From QAMH01 sp900556425 (GTDB lineage Bacteria > Actinomycetota > Coriobacteriia > Coriobacteriales > QAMH01), in contig CABRZR010000015.1 of assembly GCA_902475535.1 (NCBI GenBank), forward strand, positions 1 through 51,156: a DNA stretch of 51,156 nt. Reading direction: 5' to 3'. The translations under genes and the position numbers were made by a program. Numbering within the stretch: position 1 is the first letter of the stretch; the number at the start of each line of letters is the position of its first letter. The notes below the pieces were generated by a model, which made no database searches, was not told the DNA's origin, and saw nothing but the letters and a program-made list of their open reading frames with translations. Below, one piece after another: positions 7,884 to 16,147 of the stretch.

Positions 7884-9137
7884 ATGACTGAAGCAAAGCA
7901 GCTTTCGAAGGGCAGGATGGTGCTTGCGCTTGCGGCGCTGTTCCTGTCGTCCATGTGCACGTTGGGTGACTTGGTTGTCAATCCTATCGTGGCAAATCTT
8001 TATGAAGTGTTTGCGAACGATCCCGAGTGGCTTATCAATTTCGGCATTACAGGCCCGGCGCTCGTCGGACTTCCATTCGGTCTCCTGGCAGGCCTTCTCT
8101 GCGATCGCATAGATAAGAAATGGGTCATGGTGGCCGGCTTTGCCATCTTTACGGTGTCCGCCGTGTTTGGTGCTCAGGAAAACATCTATGCCTTCGTCAC
8201 CCTGCGTTGCTTCGCGACTGGTGTGGGCTGGGGTATCACTAACACGGCTGCCCTATCTATTCTCGCGGATATGTTCCCGAATGAAGATGAGCATGGAAAA
8301 TATGTTGGATGGTATAACTCCGTGATGTCCATCATGGGCGCAATTATGGCAGCCGTTGCCGGTGTTTTGGCCGTTTCCGCTTGGCAGAACGCATTCTTTA
8401 CCTACTGGATTTCTGTTCCTGTGCTCATCATGCTCATCGTGTTCTTGCCGAAACTTCCGCCAAGTCATATCGCAGCAAAGAGCGAAAACAAGTCCGCGCC
8501 CGCGCCCAAGGGCTGGTGGGTCAAGACTCTGCCGCTCGCTGTCCAGGTTTTCTTTATTGCAATCTGCTATTTCGTGATGCTTTACATGATTGCCGTTTAC
8601 GTTATGGATGCAGGAGTTGGCGATGAGGCGTTCATCGGTATGTTGGCCTCTGCTGGCACGATTGCAACGGCTGTAGCGTCGCTGATTTTCGGCGCTGTCT
8701 ATAAGCGCATGAAAAACTTTGTCTACATTCCAGCAACCATCATCATGGGCGTGTGCTTCATTGCAATGGGCTTCTTCCCAAATCCCGTCGTCACGATCGT
8801 ATGCGTTGTTGTTGCCGGCTTTTTCTGGCCGTTCTATTTCTGCTACTTCTATGTTCGCGTGACCGAGCTCGTTCCTGCTTCCAAGGCTGGTACGGCAACT
8901 TCCATCGTTGCGTTTTCCGATGGATTGGCCGCGGCCGGTTCGTCTTATCTCCTGACGGGAATTGTTGGAGCGACGGGTCTGACCGCTGTCCAGGCATGGC
9001 CGATTTTCGGTTACGCGCTCATTGCTGTCGCGGTAGTTTCGCTCGTCTTCGTCTTGTCCATGCGCAAGGGTGGTAAGGCGCAATCCGTGCAAGAGCAGGC
9101 AAACGAGGCACGTGATGAGGGGCTTGGCAACAAGTAA
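7884..9137 (+). CDS. MFS transporter (paralogue A)
   Basis: The product is a 417-residue, 12-helix major facilitator permease. The helix 2-3 loop has the degenerate motif GLLCDRIDKK (residues 70-79). It starts at an ATG with TTGGGGAGAA upstream. It is clearly paralogous to the transporter at 10852: the first 100 residues align without gaps, sharing stretches such as GPALVGLPFGLLAG. It is the first gene of the set divergent from the LuxR regulator, so uptake or exchange of the substrate or product of the amidohydrolase is the likely role. The substrate is unknown. Confidence 0.88.
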   Translation: MTEAKQLSKGRMVLALAALFLSSMCTLGDLVVNPIVANLYEVFANDPEWLINFGITGPALVGLPFGLLAGLLCDRIDKKWVMVAGFAIFTVSAVFGAQENIYAFVTLRCFATGVGWGITNTAALSILADMFPNEDEHGKYVGWYNSVMSIMGAIMAAVAGVLAVSAWQNAFFTYWISVPVLIMLIVFLPKLPPSHIAAKSENKSAPAPKGWWVKTLPLAVQVFFIAICYFVMLYMIAVYVMDAGVGDEAFIGMLASAGTIATAVASLIFGAVYKRMKNFVYIPATIIMGVCFIAMGFFPNPVVTIVCVVVAGFFWPFYFCYFYVRVTELVPASKAGTATSIVAFSDGLAAAGSSYLLTGIVGATGLTAVQAWPIFGYALIAVAVVSLVFVLSMRKGGKAQSVQEQANEARDEGLGNK

Positions 9138-9155
9138 TCATCTGGCTTTCGCTTA

Positions 9156-9184
9156 GGGGCGACTTATAGGGTCGCCCCTTTTTT
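9156..9184 (+). terminator. Rho-independent terminator (attenuating)
   Basis: GGGGCGAC (9156-9163) and GTCGCCCC (9171-9178) form a perfect 8-bp stem with a 7-nt loop, followed by six T. It sits between the first MFS gene and the amidohydrolase, so either it lowers downstream expression by partial read-through or the amidohydrolase has its own promoter. Confidence 0.85.
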
Positions 9185-9212
9185 CATCAAGAACGACAGA
9201 AAGGGAAAGGCT

Positions 9213-10832
9213 ATGTCCAGTAAGGCTGATATTGTCATTAAAAGCTCAACGATATTTACCGGCAATACGCTGGAACCCGTAGCAGGTGCCGTGGTAATCA
9301 GGGACGGCCGCATCATTGATGTCCTGAGCGAGTATGAAGCGGACGAGCACATTGGTTTTGAAACGCGCGTAATTGACGCCGGGGATGCTCTTGTGTGTCC
9401 TGGATTCAATGACGCTCATACGCATTTCCTTCAGAACGGCATCATGAAGGATGCCGAGTACACGCTTTCTCTGGAGGGTCTGACAAGCAAGGCAGAGGTT
9501 TCCGAGGCGATCAGGGGGTTTGCAGTTCAACATCCGGAAAACAAGTGGATTGTGGGCTGCGATCTTAATTTCGATTCTTGGGAAAACGGCGAAAAGCCGA
9601 CGAAGGAACTCCTCGATGAGCTCGTGCCTGATCGTCCAGCGTATTTTGCTAGTTGGGATATGCATACGGGGTGGACGAATAGCGCTGGTTTGGCCGCAGC
9701 TGGTTACACTGCCGGCATGCCTGATCCGGACGGAGGCTATATCGGACGCAATGACGACGGAAGCCTATCCGGTCTTAATTTCGAGCCGCCCGCAAATGAT
9801 CCCGTTTGGGGCCTCGCGAACGTGTCATGTGATATGGATCGTGCACTCAACGCTTCGTTCAACGAGTGCTTGTCTCATGGCGTTACTGCCGCTGGTGTCG
9901 TGTGGCCATACGGCGGCATAGAAGAGCACGACAACATGAGAATATTCAACGAATTTGACGCAGAGGGAAAACTGCCCATACGTCTTAGTCTTTTCCCAAA
10001 GATGACAGACGGTCTCGAAGGGGCGCGCTGGTGTCAAGACAACATCATTGGCGATCATGTTCGCTTTGCCGGCGTGAAGCTCATCACGGACGGTGTGTGC
10101 GAGGCGCATACCGGGTATCTTACAGAACCCTATGCAGACGACCCCTCTACGTGCGGTGAGCCTACTGTTGCGTACGACGAGCTACTTTCTCTTGTGCGAC
10201 AGGCGGATGCTGCCGGCTATTCCGTGCGTTTGCACTGCATCGGCAACGGAGCAGTCAAGCAAGCACTTGACGTGTTCGAGCAGGTTGGCAAGGAACAAGG
10301 GTTTAAGGGCCACCATAACTGCATCGAGCATATTGAAACGTGCTGCCCTGACGATATCGAGCGCTTTGCTCAGCTTGGCGTAATTGCGTCGATGCAGCCA
10401 ATTCACTCGGTCCTCAACGTTGAGGGCTACCCCGCGCTTCTGGGCGAGAAATGGATTCCGTATATGTGGCCTCAGAAATCGCTGCTTGATTCTCGTGCAA
10501 TCGTTGCATTTGGAACCGATGCCCCCGTTTGGAATTTCAATCCCATGGAGGGTGTCTATGCTGCCATAACACGCCAACAGCCGTGGGATGCCCAGCCCGA
10601 GGGAGGGTTTGTCCCAGAGCAGAGAATTACGTTGGCTCAGGCCTTGCAGGCGTACACCTACGGCGCTGCCTACGCGGAGGGCTACGAGCGTGAGATTGGC
10701 TCGATTGAGAGAGGCAAGCTGGCTGACATTGTGGTGATGGATCGCAACCTGTTTTCCGCGGCTCCGGAAGAGATTCTCGAAGCAAAGGTTGCTCTCACCA
10801 TTGTTGACGGCCAAGTTGTCTACGAGGCTTAG
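9213..10832 (+). CDS. YtcJ-like metal-dependent amidohydrolase (Amidohydro_3)
   Basis: The enzyme has 539 residues and belongs to the amidohydrolase superfamily, YtcJ type. The N-terminal metal motif H69-T-H71 lies in FNDAHTHF. A Lys in GVKLITDG (about K289) is the possible bridging residue; further ligands are a His in RLHCIGNGA (H340), a His in CIEHIE (H373) and the catalytic Asp in FGTDAPV (D436). The family hydrolyses C-N bonds in amides, imides or formyl groups; many members have unknown substrates. There is no signal peptide, so it acts in the cytosol. The Shine-Dalgarno AGAAAGGGAAAGG supports the ATG. It lies between two paralogous transporters, implying that one imports the compound it cleaves. 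Confidence 0.88.
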   Translation: MSSKADIVIKSSTIFTGNTLEPVAGAVVIRDGRIIDVLSEYEADEHIGFETRVIDAGDALVCPGFNDAHTHFLQNGIMKDAEYTLSLEGLTSKAEVSEAIRGFAVQHPENKWIVGCDLNFDSWENGEKPTKELLDELVPDRPAYFASWDMHTGWTNSAGLAAAGYTAGMPDPDGGYIGRNDDGSLSGLNFEPPANDPVWGLANVSCDMDRALNASFNECLSHGVTAAGVVWPYGGIEEHDNMRIFNEFDAEGKLPIRLSLFPKMTDGLEGARWCQDNIIGDHVRFAGVKLITDGVCEAHTGYLTEPYADDPSTCGEPTVAYDELLSLVRQADAAGYSVRLHCIGNGAVKQALDVFEQVGKEQGFKGHHNCIEHIETCCPDDIERFAQLGVIASMQPIHSVLNVEGYPALLGEKWIPYMWPQKSLLDSRAIVAFGTDAPVWNFNPMEGVYAAITRQQPWDAQPEGGFVPEQRITLAQALQAYTYGAAYAEGYEREIGSIERGKLADIVVMDRNLFSAAPEEILEAKVALTIVDGQVVYEA

Positions 10833-10851
10833 CCAATAGGGGGATTGATAG

Positions 10852-12129
10852 ATGGCAAACGCAACCCGCATTTCGAGACCGCGCTTGTTTCTTGCATTGG
10901 CGGCATTGTTCCTTTCTTCCATGTGCACCATGGGGGATTTGGTAATAAACCCAATAGTCGCGAATGTTTACGAGACATTTGCCGATGCGCCCTTGTGGCT
11001 CGTAAATCTGGGAATAACGGGTCCCGCGCTCGTCGGGCTTCCGTTCGGTCTTCTAGCTGGATATCTGTGCGATCGTGTAGACAAGCGCATCATCATGGTC
11101 GCGGGTTTTGCCATCTTTACCCTCTCGTCCGTATTTGGCATCTTGTATGTGAACGTTTGGTATTTCGTCGTAATGAGGTTGCTCGCCACCGGTATTGGTT
11201 GGGGCATAACTAACACGGCGGCTTTTGCCATTCTCGCAGACCTTTTTACTGATGATACGCAGCACGCGCGCTATGTAGGTTGGTATAACGCCTGCATGTC
11301 CGTGCTGGGCGCCCTGCTCGCATCTGCGTCCGGCTTTCTTGCCGTTGGCGGATGGGTGCTTTCCTATAGGGCGTACTGGCTTGCTGTCCCCGTTCTCGCC
11401 ATGCTCGTTGCGTTCCTTCCCTCCTTTCCCCCAAAGACAGATACCTTCGAACGCGTGGAAGCAGTACATGGCGAATCACGTTCGTCTGCCGGTGCGCTTG
11501 GCCGGGCTATGAACGTGGCGCGGACTAATGAGGGTGGGGCCACGAAAAAATGGTGGGTGGCAATTGTGCCGCTGACAGTACAAGTTTTCTTTGTGGCCCT
11601 GCTCTACTACATTATTTTGTATCTCGTGGGCGTTTACGTTTCCGACAAGGGGTTGGGCGATGAGGCGTTTACGGGGTTGCTTACGAGTATCTTGACCATA
11701 TCTACTGCTATCGGATCAATCGCGTTCGGCCTTTTCTACAAGGTTTTGAAGAATAAGGTGTACATTCCGGGGCTGCTTGCCATTGCTGTCGCTTTCTTTA
11801 TCTTGTCGTGGACGGATTCGCAGATTGTCGCAGCAATGACTCTTGCGCTTGCCGGTCTTGGCTGGGCGTTCTATTTCTGCTTCTTCTATACGTACTGCAC
11901 CGAGCTTGTACCCAATGCCAAAAACGGCATGGCGACTTCGGTGGTTGCGGCATCGAATGGGCTTGCCGTAAGTGCAAGTTCGCAGACGTTGACATACGCT
12001 ATGGCTGCAACGGGGTTGACGTCTTTTCAGCTCTACCCGGCTTTCGGTTGCGTGATGCTTGTCGTGCTTGTGTTGTCTGTGCTCTGGGGTATTTATCGGG
12101 CATGGAGGCGTCGTTGTACTGCTGTCTAG
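10852..12129 (+). CDS. MFS transporter (paralogue B)
   Basis: This 425-residue, 12-helix permease closely resembles the transporter at 7884, with GPALVGLPFGLLAG and a CDRVDKR loop near residue 75. It differs mainly in the central loop (residues ~195-235), which is longer and more charged here. It begins 19 bp after the amidohydrolase stop with GGGGGA upstream, so it is in one operon with it. The arrangement transporter-enzyme-transporter suggests local duplication, perhaps with one copy for import and one for efflux or a related substrate; that split is speculative. Confidence 0.87.
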   Translation: MANATRISRPRLFLALAALFLSSMCTMGDLVINPIVANVYETFADAPLWLVNLGITGPALVGLPFGLLAGYLCDRVDKRIIMVAGFAIFTLSSVFGILYVNVWYFVVMRLLATGIGWGITNTAAFAILADLFTDDTQHARYVGWYNACMSVLGALLASASGFLAVGGWVLSYRAYWLAVPVLAMLVAFLPSFPPKTDTFERVEAVHGESRSSAGALGRAMNVARTNEGGATKKWWVAIVPLTVQVFFVALLYYIILYLVGVYVSDKGLGDEAFTGLLTSILTISTAIGSIAFGLFYKVLKNKVYIPGLLAIAVAFFILSWTDSQIVAAMTLALAGLGWAFYFCFFYTYCTELVPNAKNGMATSVVAASNGLAVSASSQTLTYAMAATGLTSFQLYPAFGCVMLVVLVLSVLWGIYRAWRRRCTAV

Positions 12130-12232
12130 GCTGCGCTTGTGATTCCCATATCAATATCTGACGCATTTAAAGTAGCTGTTAAATAAGCAAGATGAAAGAT
12201 CGTTCTATTGTCCTTGCCAATGCGCCAACGGC

Positions 12233-12238
12233 TACAAT
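12233..12238 (+). promoter_or_regulatory. Candidate -10 box of upp
   Basis: TACAAT lies 38 bp before the upp ATG in the 147-bp gap after the transporter. A TTGTCC 19 bp further up is a poor -35. The call rests mainly on position. Confidence 0.35.
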
Positions 12239-12276
12239 ATCCTCACGACACCACCTCTCGCGAAAGGCGCAGACCC

Positions 12277-12906
12277 ATGGCAAGCGTGCACGTCATCGAC
12301 CATCCGCTCATCGAGGCCAAGCTCACGCACATGCGCGATCGCGATACGACCTCACCCGAGTTCAGGATGCTTCTCAAGGAGATTTCTATCCTCATGGGCT
12401 ATGAGATCACGCGCGACTTCCCAACCAAGCTGCGCGAGGTCGATACGCCGATTTGCCGCGGTTCCTTTCCCGTTCTCAAGGATGACTTCTTCACCATCGT
12501 GCCCATCTTACGCGCCGGTCTCGGCATGGTCGACGGCCTGCTCGAGCTCATGCCCTTTGCCCACGTGGGTCATATCGGCCTCGTGCGAAACGAGCAGACG
12601 CACCTGCCCGAGGAGTACTACTACAAGATGCCCGAGGGCTACGAGAGCTCCGTCATCATGGTGGTCGACCCCATGCTGGCCACCGGCGGAAGCGCGGTCG
12701 ATGCCATCTCGAGTCTCAAGAAACGCGGTTGCAACAACATCCGCCTCGTGAATCTCGTGGCCGCGCCGCAGGGTATCGAAGCGGTGCGCGAGGCCCATCC
12801 CGATGTCGACATCTACGTCGCCGCCGTGGACGAGGGCCTGAACGAAGACGCTTACATCGTTCCCGGTCTGGGCGATGCGGGTGACCGCATCTTCGGCACG
12901 AAATAG
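12277..12906 (+). CDS. upp: Uracil phosphoribosyltransferase
   Basis: The enzyme makes UMP from uracil and PRPP in pyrimidine salvage. The 209-residue length matches the family (about 208). The PRPP-binding loop is VVDPMLATGGSA, starting at residue 129, and the uracil-binding C-terminal stretch GLGDAGDRIFGT is present. I chose ATG 12277 because the conserved N-terminus (HVIDHPLIEAKLTHMRD) begins there; an in-frame ATG at 12208 has no family support. A metallopeptidase gene follows after 9 bp, probably in the same transcript. Confidence 0.96.
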   Translation: MASVHVIDHPLIEAKLTHMRDRDTTSPEFRMLLKEISILMGYEITRDFPTKLREVDTPICRGSFPVLKDDFFTIVPILRAGLGMVDGLLELMPFAHVGHIGLVRNEQTHLPEEYYYKMPEGYESSVIMVVDPMLATGGSAVDAISSLKKRGCNNIRLVNLVAAPQGIEAVREAHPDVDIYVAAVDEGLNEDAYIVPGLGDAGDRIFGTK

Positions 12907-12915
12907 GGAGGACCC

Positions 12916-13314
12916 ATGGTTCACATGAGCGATGACGAATTCGAGGAGCTTGTCCAGGAAGCGCTGGATGCTATGCCCGAGCAATTCATGGAGGATATGG
13001 AGAACGTCGCGGTGGTCATCGCTGACGAACCCACCGAAGACGAGCTTAATCGTATCGATGACGATGGACGGCCGGCCGGCACCTGGTATGGCGAGGAGAT
13101 TCTGGGCCTTTACAGCGGCGTGCCCCTCACCGAGCGTTACTACGATGATATGGACGGCGGGTTCCCGGACGTCATCACCATCTTCAAGGGGCCGCACGAG
13201 CGCTGTTTTGCCACACGCGAGCAGATCGCCGAGGAGGTTCGCAAGACCGTCATCCACGAGATCGGCCATCACTTCGGCCTCGATGACGCACGTCTCCACG
13301 AGATGGGGTATTAG
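12916..13314 (+). CDS. Small zinc metallopeptidase (zincin_1 family)
   Basis: This 132-residue protein of the small actinobacterial metallopeptidase family (DUF1025-like) has the zinc motif HEIGH at H114-H118, followed by HFGLDD, near the C-terminus. The N-terminus is acidic and helical. There is no signal peptide, so it is cytosolic. A GGAGG precedes the ATG. The physiological substrate is not known for the family. It follows upp closely and is convergent with carbamate kinase. Confidence 0.85.
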   Translation: MVHMSDDEFEELVQEALDAMPEQFMEDMENVAVVIADEPTEDELNRIDDDGRPAGTWYGEEILGLYSGVPLTERYYDDMDGGFPDVITIFKGPHERCFATREQIAEEVRKTVIHEIGHHFGLDDARLHEMGY

Positions 13315-13341
13315 AGCTTCAGTCCTCTCGACCGCTGTTCC

Positions 13342-14298
13342 CTATGCCGTGATGAGGGTGCCGTCCTCGCCGCGCAGGGCCTCTGCGGCGTGCTCGAGCG
13401 AGGCGATGAGGGCCCGGCCGCCGGGATGCGCCTCGACGAACTCCACACAGGCCTGCACCTTGGGCAGCATGCTGCCCGGGGCAAACTGTCCCTGCTCGAT
13501 GTATTCCCGCGCCTCGTGCACCGTCATGGCATCGATTTCCTTTTGCTCGGGCGTGTTGAAGTTCAGGCATACCTTGTCAACGGCGGTGAGGATGACGAGG
13601 AAGTCCGCCCGGAGCTTCCAGGCTAGAATCGAGCTCGTGAGGTCCTTGTCGATGACGGCCTCGACCTCGGTGTAGAGGTCATCGCTTTCGATGACGGGGA
13701 TGCCCGCGCCTCCGCAGGCAACGACCACGTAACCGGCATCCATGAGGTCGCGGATCTGGTCGATCTCGAGGATGTGCTGCGGGCGGGGGCTTGCCACGAC
13801 ACGACGCCAACCGCGGCCGGAATCTTCCTTGACCGGCACGTTCTCGGCTTTGGAGAGCTTCTCCGCCTCGTCCTTGGTCATAAAGGCGCCGATGGGCTTT
13901 TCCAGGTCCTTGAACGCGGGATCGTCATCGTCCACCACCACATGGGTCACGACATCGACCACTGAACGCATGATGTCGAACTCGTGCAGCTGGTTCATGA
14001 GGGCGCAGGTGAGCTGTGCGCCGATATATCCTTGGCTCATGGCGTTGCAGTCCTGCAGCGGCATGAAGGGCACGTGGGCGGGGTCATCGCCATGGGCCAC
14101 CTCGAAGGCCTGGTTGATGATGCCGACCTGGGGGCCATTGCCGTGCGTGATGACGACGTTGATGCCCTCCTTGATCATCTTGGCGATGAATTTGGCGCTA
14201 TCGGCAATATGGGCGCGCTGCTCCTTGGGGTCGTCCCCTAGGGCGTTTCCACCCAGGGCGATGACGACGCGCTTGCCCATCAGATCGGTCTGGTTCAT
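13342..14298 (-). CDS. arcC: Carbamate kinase
   Basis: The enzyme interconverts carbamoyl phosphate plus ADP with carbamate plus ATP, giving ATP in arginine- or agmatine-type fermentation. The 318-residue sequence has the amino-acid kinase fold with VVIALGGNALG at the N-terminus, HGNGPQVG, and the C-terminal segment with PGSMLPKVQACVEF. The ATG at 14298 has GAGAGGGG upstream; the in-frame ATG at 14358 would add 20 residues unlike the family. No arginine deiminase or carbamoyltransferase gene is adjacent, so the carbamoyl phosphate source is encoded elsewhere. Confidence 0.95.
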   Translation of the reverse strand: MNQTDLMGKRVVIALGGNALGDDPKEQRAHIADSAKFIAKMIKEGINVVITHGNGPQVGIINQAFEVAHGDDPAHVPFMPLQDCNAMSQGYIGAQLTCALMNQLHEFDIMRSVVDVVTHVVVDDDDPAFKDLEKPIGAFMTKDEAEKLSKAENVPVKEDSGRGWRRVVASPRPQHILEIDQIRDLMDAGYVVVACGGAGIPVIESDDLYTEVEAVIDKDLTSSILAWKLRADFLVILTAVDKVCLNFNTPEQKEIDAMTVHEAREYIEQGQFAPGSMLPKVQACVEFVEAHPGGRALIASLEHAAEALRGEDGTLITA

Positions 14299-14352
14299 GA
14301 TGCGCCCCTCTCTGAGGTGAATTAGTCTCCGAAAAATATACTCCATTCCCCC

Positions 14353-14367
14353 TGTCATTTCGACCGG
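14353..14367 (+). repeat. Truncated copy of dispersed palindromic repeat
   Basis: TGTCATTTCGACCGG matches the end of the repeat found at 17757, 32891 and 43772. Only this end is present here, upstream of arcC. Confidence 0.4.
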
Positions 14368-14411
14368 GGTGCCGGGCTAAAGCATGCGATTATTCCCGCT
14401 TATTGACAGGT

Positions 14412-14426
14412 GCAACCGACGGTTGC
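14412..14426. promoter_or_regulatory. Operator-like palindrome upstream of XRE regulator
   Basis: GCAACCG-A-CGGTTGC is a perfect 15-bp dyad just before a -10-like TAAAAT (14433-14438). A further GCAACC half-site lies at 14464-14469. This fits autoregulation by the XRE protein encoded at 14534; binding is inferred. Confidence 0.5.
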
Positions 14427-14533
14427 GGCCGATAAAATGCAAATTGACTACGAGAGATGCTAGTGCAACCAGGGCGTAAACCGTATGTTTGGCGAGAGGA
14501 AAACGCATGACACCAAAACGAAGGGAACCACGC

Positions 14534-15220
14534 ATGAACGTCGAAATCGCGCAGCGTCTTGCAGCCATGCGTCGCGAGAAGGGCTATAGCCAAGAGGAGC
14601 TTGCCAACAGACTCGGGCTCTCGCGTCAGGCCGTTTCGAAATGGGAACGGGCCGAGTCATCGCCCGACACGGGGAACCTTATCGCGTTGGCCGATCTCTA
14701 CGGTGTGACGCTCGATGAGCTCGTACGCGTAGATGTCGACATCGCCGACGATGTCCGCTTCGAGGAGGCGGACAAGGAAACGACGGTCGAAGTGACCGCC
14801 GAGACGATCACGGCGGCGGCCGAAAGCGCGGCAGCAACAGCGGCCCGCGCCGAGGCAGCTGCACGTGTGCACGAGTTGAAGGACGAGCTGAAGGATGCCG
14901 TGGCGCAGGCGGCGGCCGATGCGCAACCCAAAGCGCCCGATACGCCGCAGCCGCCACCACCCGACCCAAAGACGCGCTATGCACCGCAGGCTCCAGAAGG
15001 TCCGCAAACATCCGGACACCCTGCACGCAGCCCCTGGGCGACCTTTCCGTACCCTATCGCCTGCGTAATCATCTATTTGATCATGGGCTTCGTTTTTGGC
15101 TGGTGGCATCCTGGTTGGGTGATCTTTCTCACCATTCCCATCTATTACTGGATAGTGCGTGTTGTCGAGGATGACCCCAATTGGCGCGCGTCCCATGATG
15201 ACACGTCTTCGAGGGGCTGA
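14534..15220 (+). CDS. XRE-family regulator with C-terminal membrane anchor
   Basis: The protein has 228 residues. Residues ~1-65 are a Cro/CI-type helix-turn-helix (GYSQEELANRLGLSRQAVSKW). Next comes an Ala/Glu-rich segment likely to be helical or coiled coil (~75-130), then a proline-rich linker (~135-165), then two hydrophobic segments at the C-terminus (~170-215). Thus it may bind DNA while anchored in the membrane. GAAGGGA upstream supports ATG 14534; ATG 14507 would add 9 residues. The stop overlaps the next start (TGATG), coupling it to a DUF4097 envelope protein, a pairing that recalls envelope-stress or toxin-sensing modules (inference). Confidence 0.85.
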   Translation: MNVEIAQRLAAMRREKGYSQEELANRLGLSRQAVSKWERAESSPDTGNLIALADLYGVTLDELVRVDVDIADDVRFEEADKETTVEVTAETITAAAESAAATAARAEAAARVHELKDELKDAVAQAAADAQPKAPDTPQPPPPDPKTRYAPQAPEGPQTSGHPARSPWATFPYPIACVIIYLIMGFVFGWWHPGWVIFLTIPIYYWIVRVVEDDPNWRASHDDTSSRG

Positions 15221-16137
15221 TGACCATGACACGATTGACCAATTCCTCATATGTGAAGATAGGCCTTCTTGTGCTCCTGGCCATCGTGTTGTGCGGTGGT
15301 ATCGTTAGTTGCTCCGCGCGTTGCACGCCAAGCTATGACTTCGACTATTCCTACGACGATGTCACCATGCGTGAGACTGGCGCGGGCTCTGTTGCCGGTG
15401 CGGATGTTCAAAACGTTGCCATCGCCTGGGCGGCTGGCTCTGCAATCGTCACCGTTTGCGACGATGCCGAGACGAATGGCGAGGTGGTCTTTACCGAGAC
15501 GGGTTCGGCCGTACGCAGCCATCCTCTGCGCTGGACCTGCGAGAACGGTACGCTCTATATCAGTTATGACAGCCTGAAAAACGGCATCTTCGGTTGTTCG
15601 AGCTTTGGCTCCAAGCAGCTTGAGGTCAAGATCCCGCGTAGCGTCGCACAGGCGCTTGGTCGCTTCGAGCTCGATGTTGCTTCGGGTGATTACACGGTCG
15701 AGGGTCTGACGTGTCAGACTGTGAAGCTCGGCATCGCTTCCGGTACCGTCGAGGTGACCGATGCGGTCGCTCAGAATCTCAAAGCCGACATTGCGAGCGG
15801 ACGCGTTGCCTTGACCGGCGATCTCACCGATACGCTTGACCTGAAAATGGCCAGTGGCGATGCCAGCATTTCGACTAGGCAGTGTCCCAAGAGCGGAAAG
15901 CTGGACATCGCGAGCGGGTCGGTAAACGTTACGCTCCCAGGCCAGAGCGCTTTCGAGCTCTCCTACGATGCCCTGTCTGGTCGTGTTGATAGTGATTTTT
16001 CCGTGCGATCGGGCACGCCCTATGCCGGGCCGCCCAACTCAAACGGAAGCACTGTCTACGGTGATGCGAGTGCCGAGGTCACGGGACGCTTTGACGTGGA
16101 TATGGCGAGCGGAAACCTTACCTTCCGCAAGATGTAA
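15220..16137 (+). CDS. DUF4097-family envelope protein
   Basis: The protein has 305 residues and one N-terminal hydrophobic segment (~12-32, ending VSCSARC), so it is membrane-anchored or possibly a lipoprotein; the cysteine context is not a strong lipobox. The rest is a repetitive beta-strand domain of DUF4097/adhesin-like type, with repeats of the form LDVASGDYTVEG and LKMASGDASIST every 17-20 residues, consistent with a beta-solenoid facing outward. The start overlaps the regulator's stop, with GAGGGG upstream, so the two are translated together. The function of the family is not established. Confidence 0.82.
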   Translation: MTMTRLTNSSYVKIGLLVLLAIVLCGGIVSCSARCTPSYDFDYSYDDVTMRETGAGSVAGADVQNVAIAWAAGSAIVTVCDDAETNGEVVFTETGSAVRSHPLRWTCENGTLYISYDSLKNGIFGCSSFGSKQLEVKIPRSVAQALGRFELDVASGDYTVEGLTCQTVKLGIASGTVEVTDAVAQNLKADIASGRVALTGDLTDTLDLKMASGDASISTRQCPKSGKLDIASGSVNVTLPGQSAFELSYDALSGRVDSDFSVRSGTPYAGPPNSNGSTVYGDASAEVTGRFDVDMASGNLTFRKM

Positions 16138-16147
16138 CGCCGATGCG

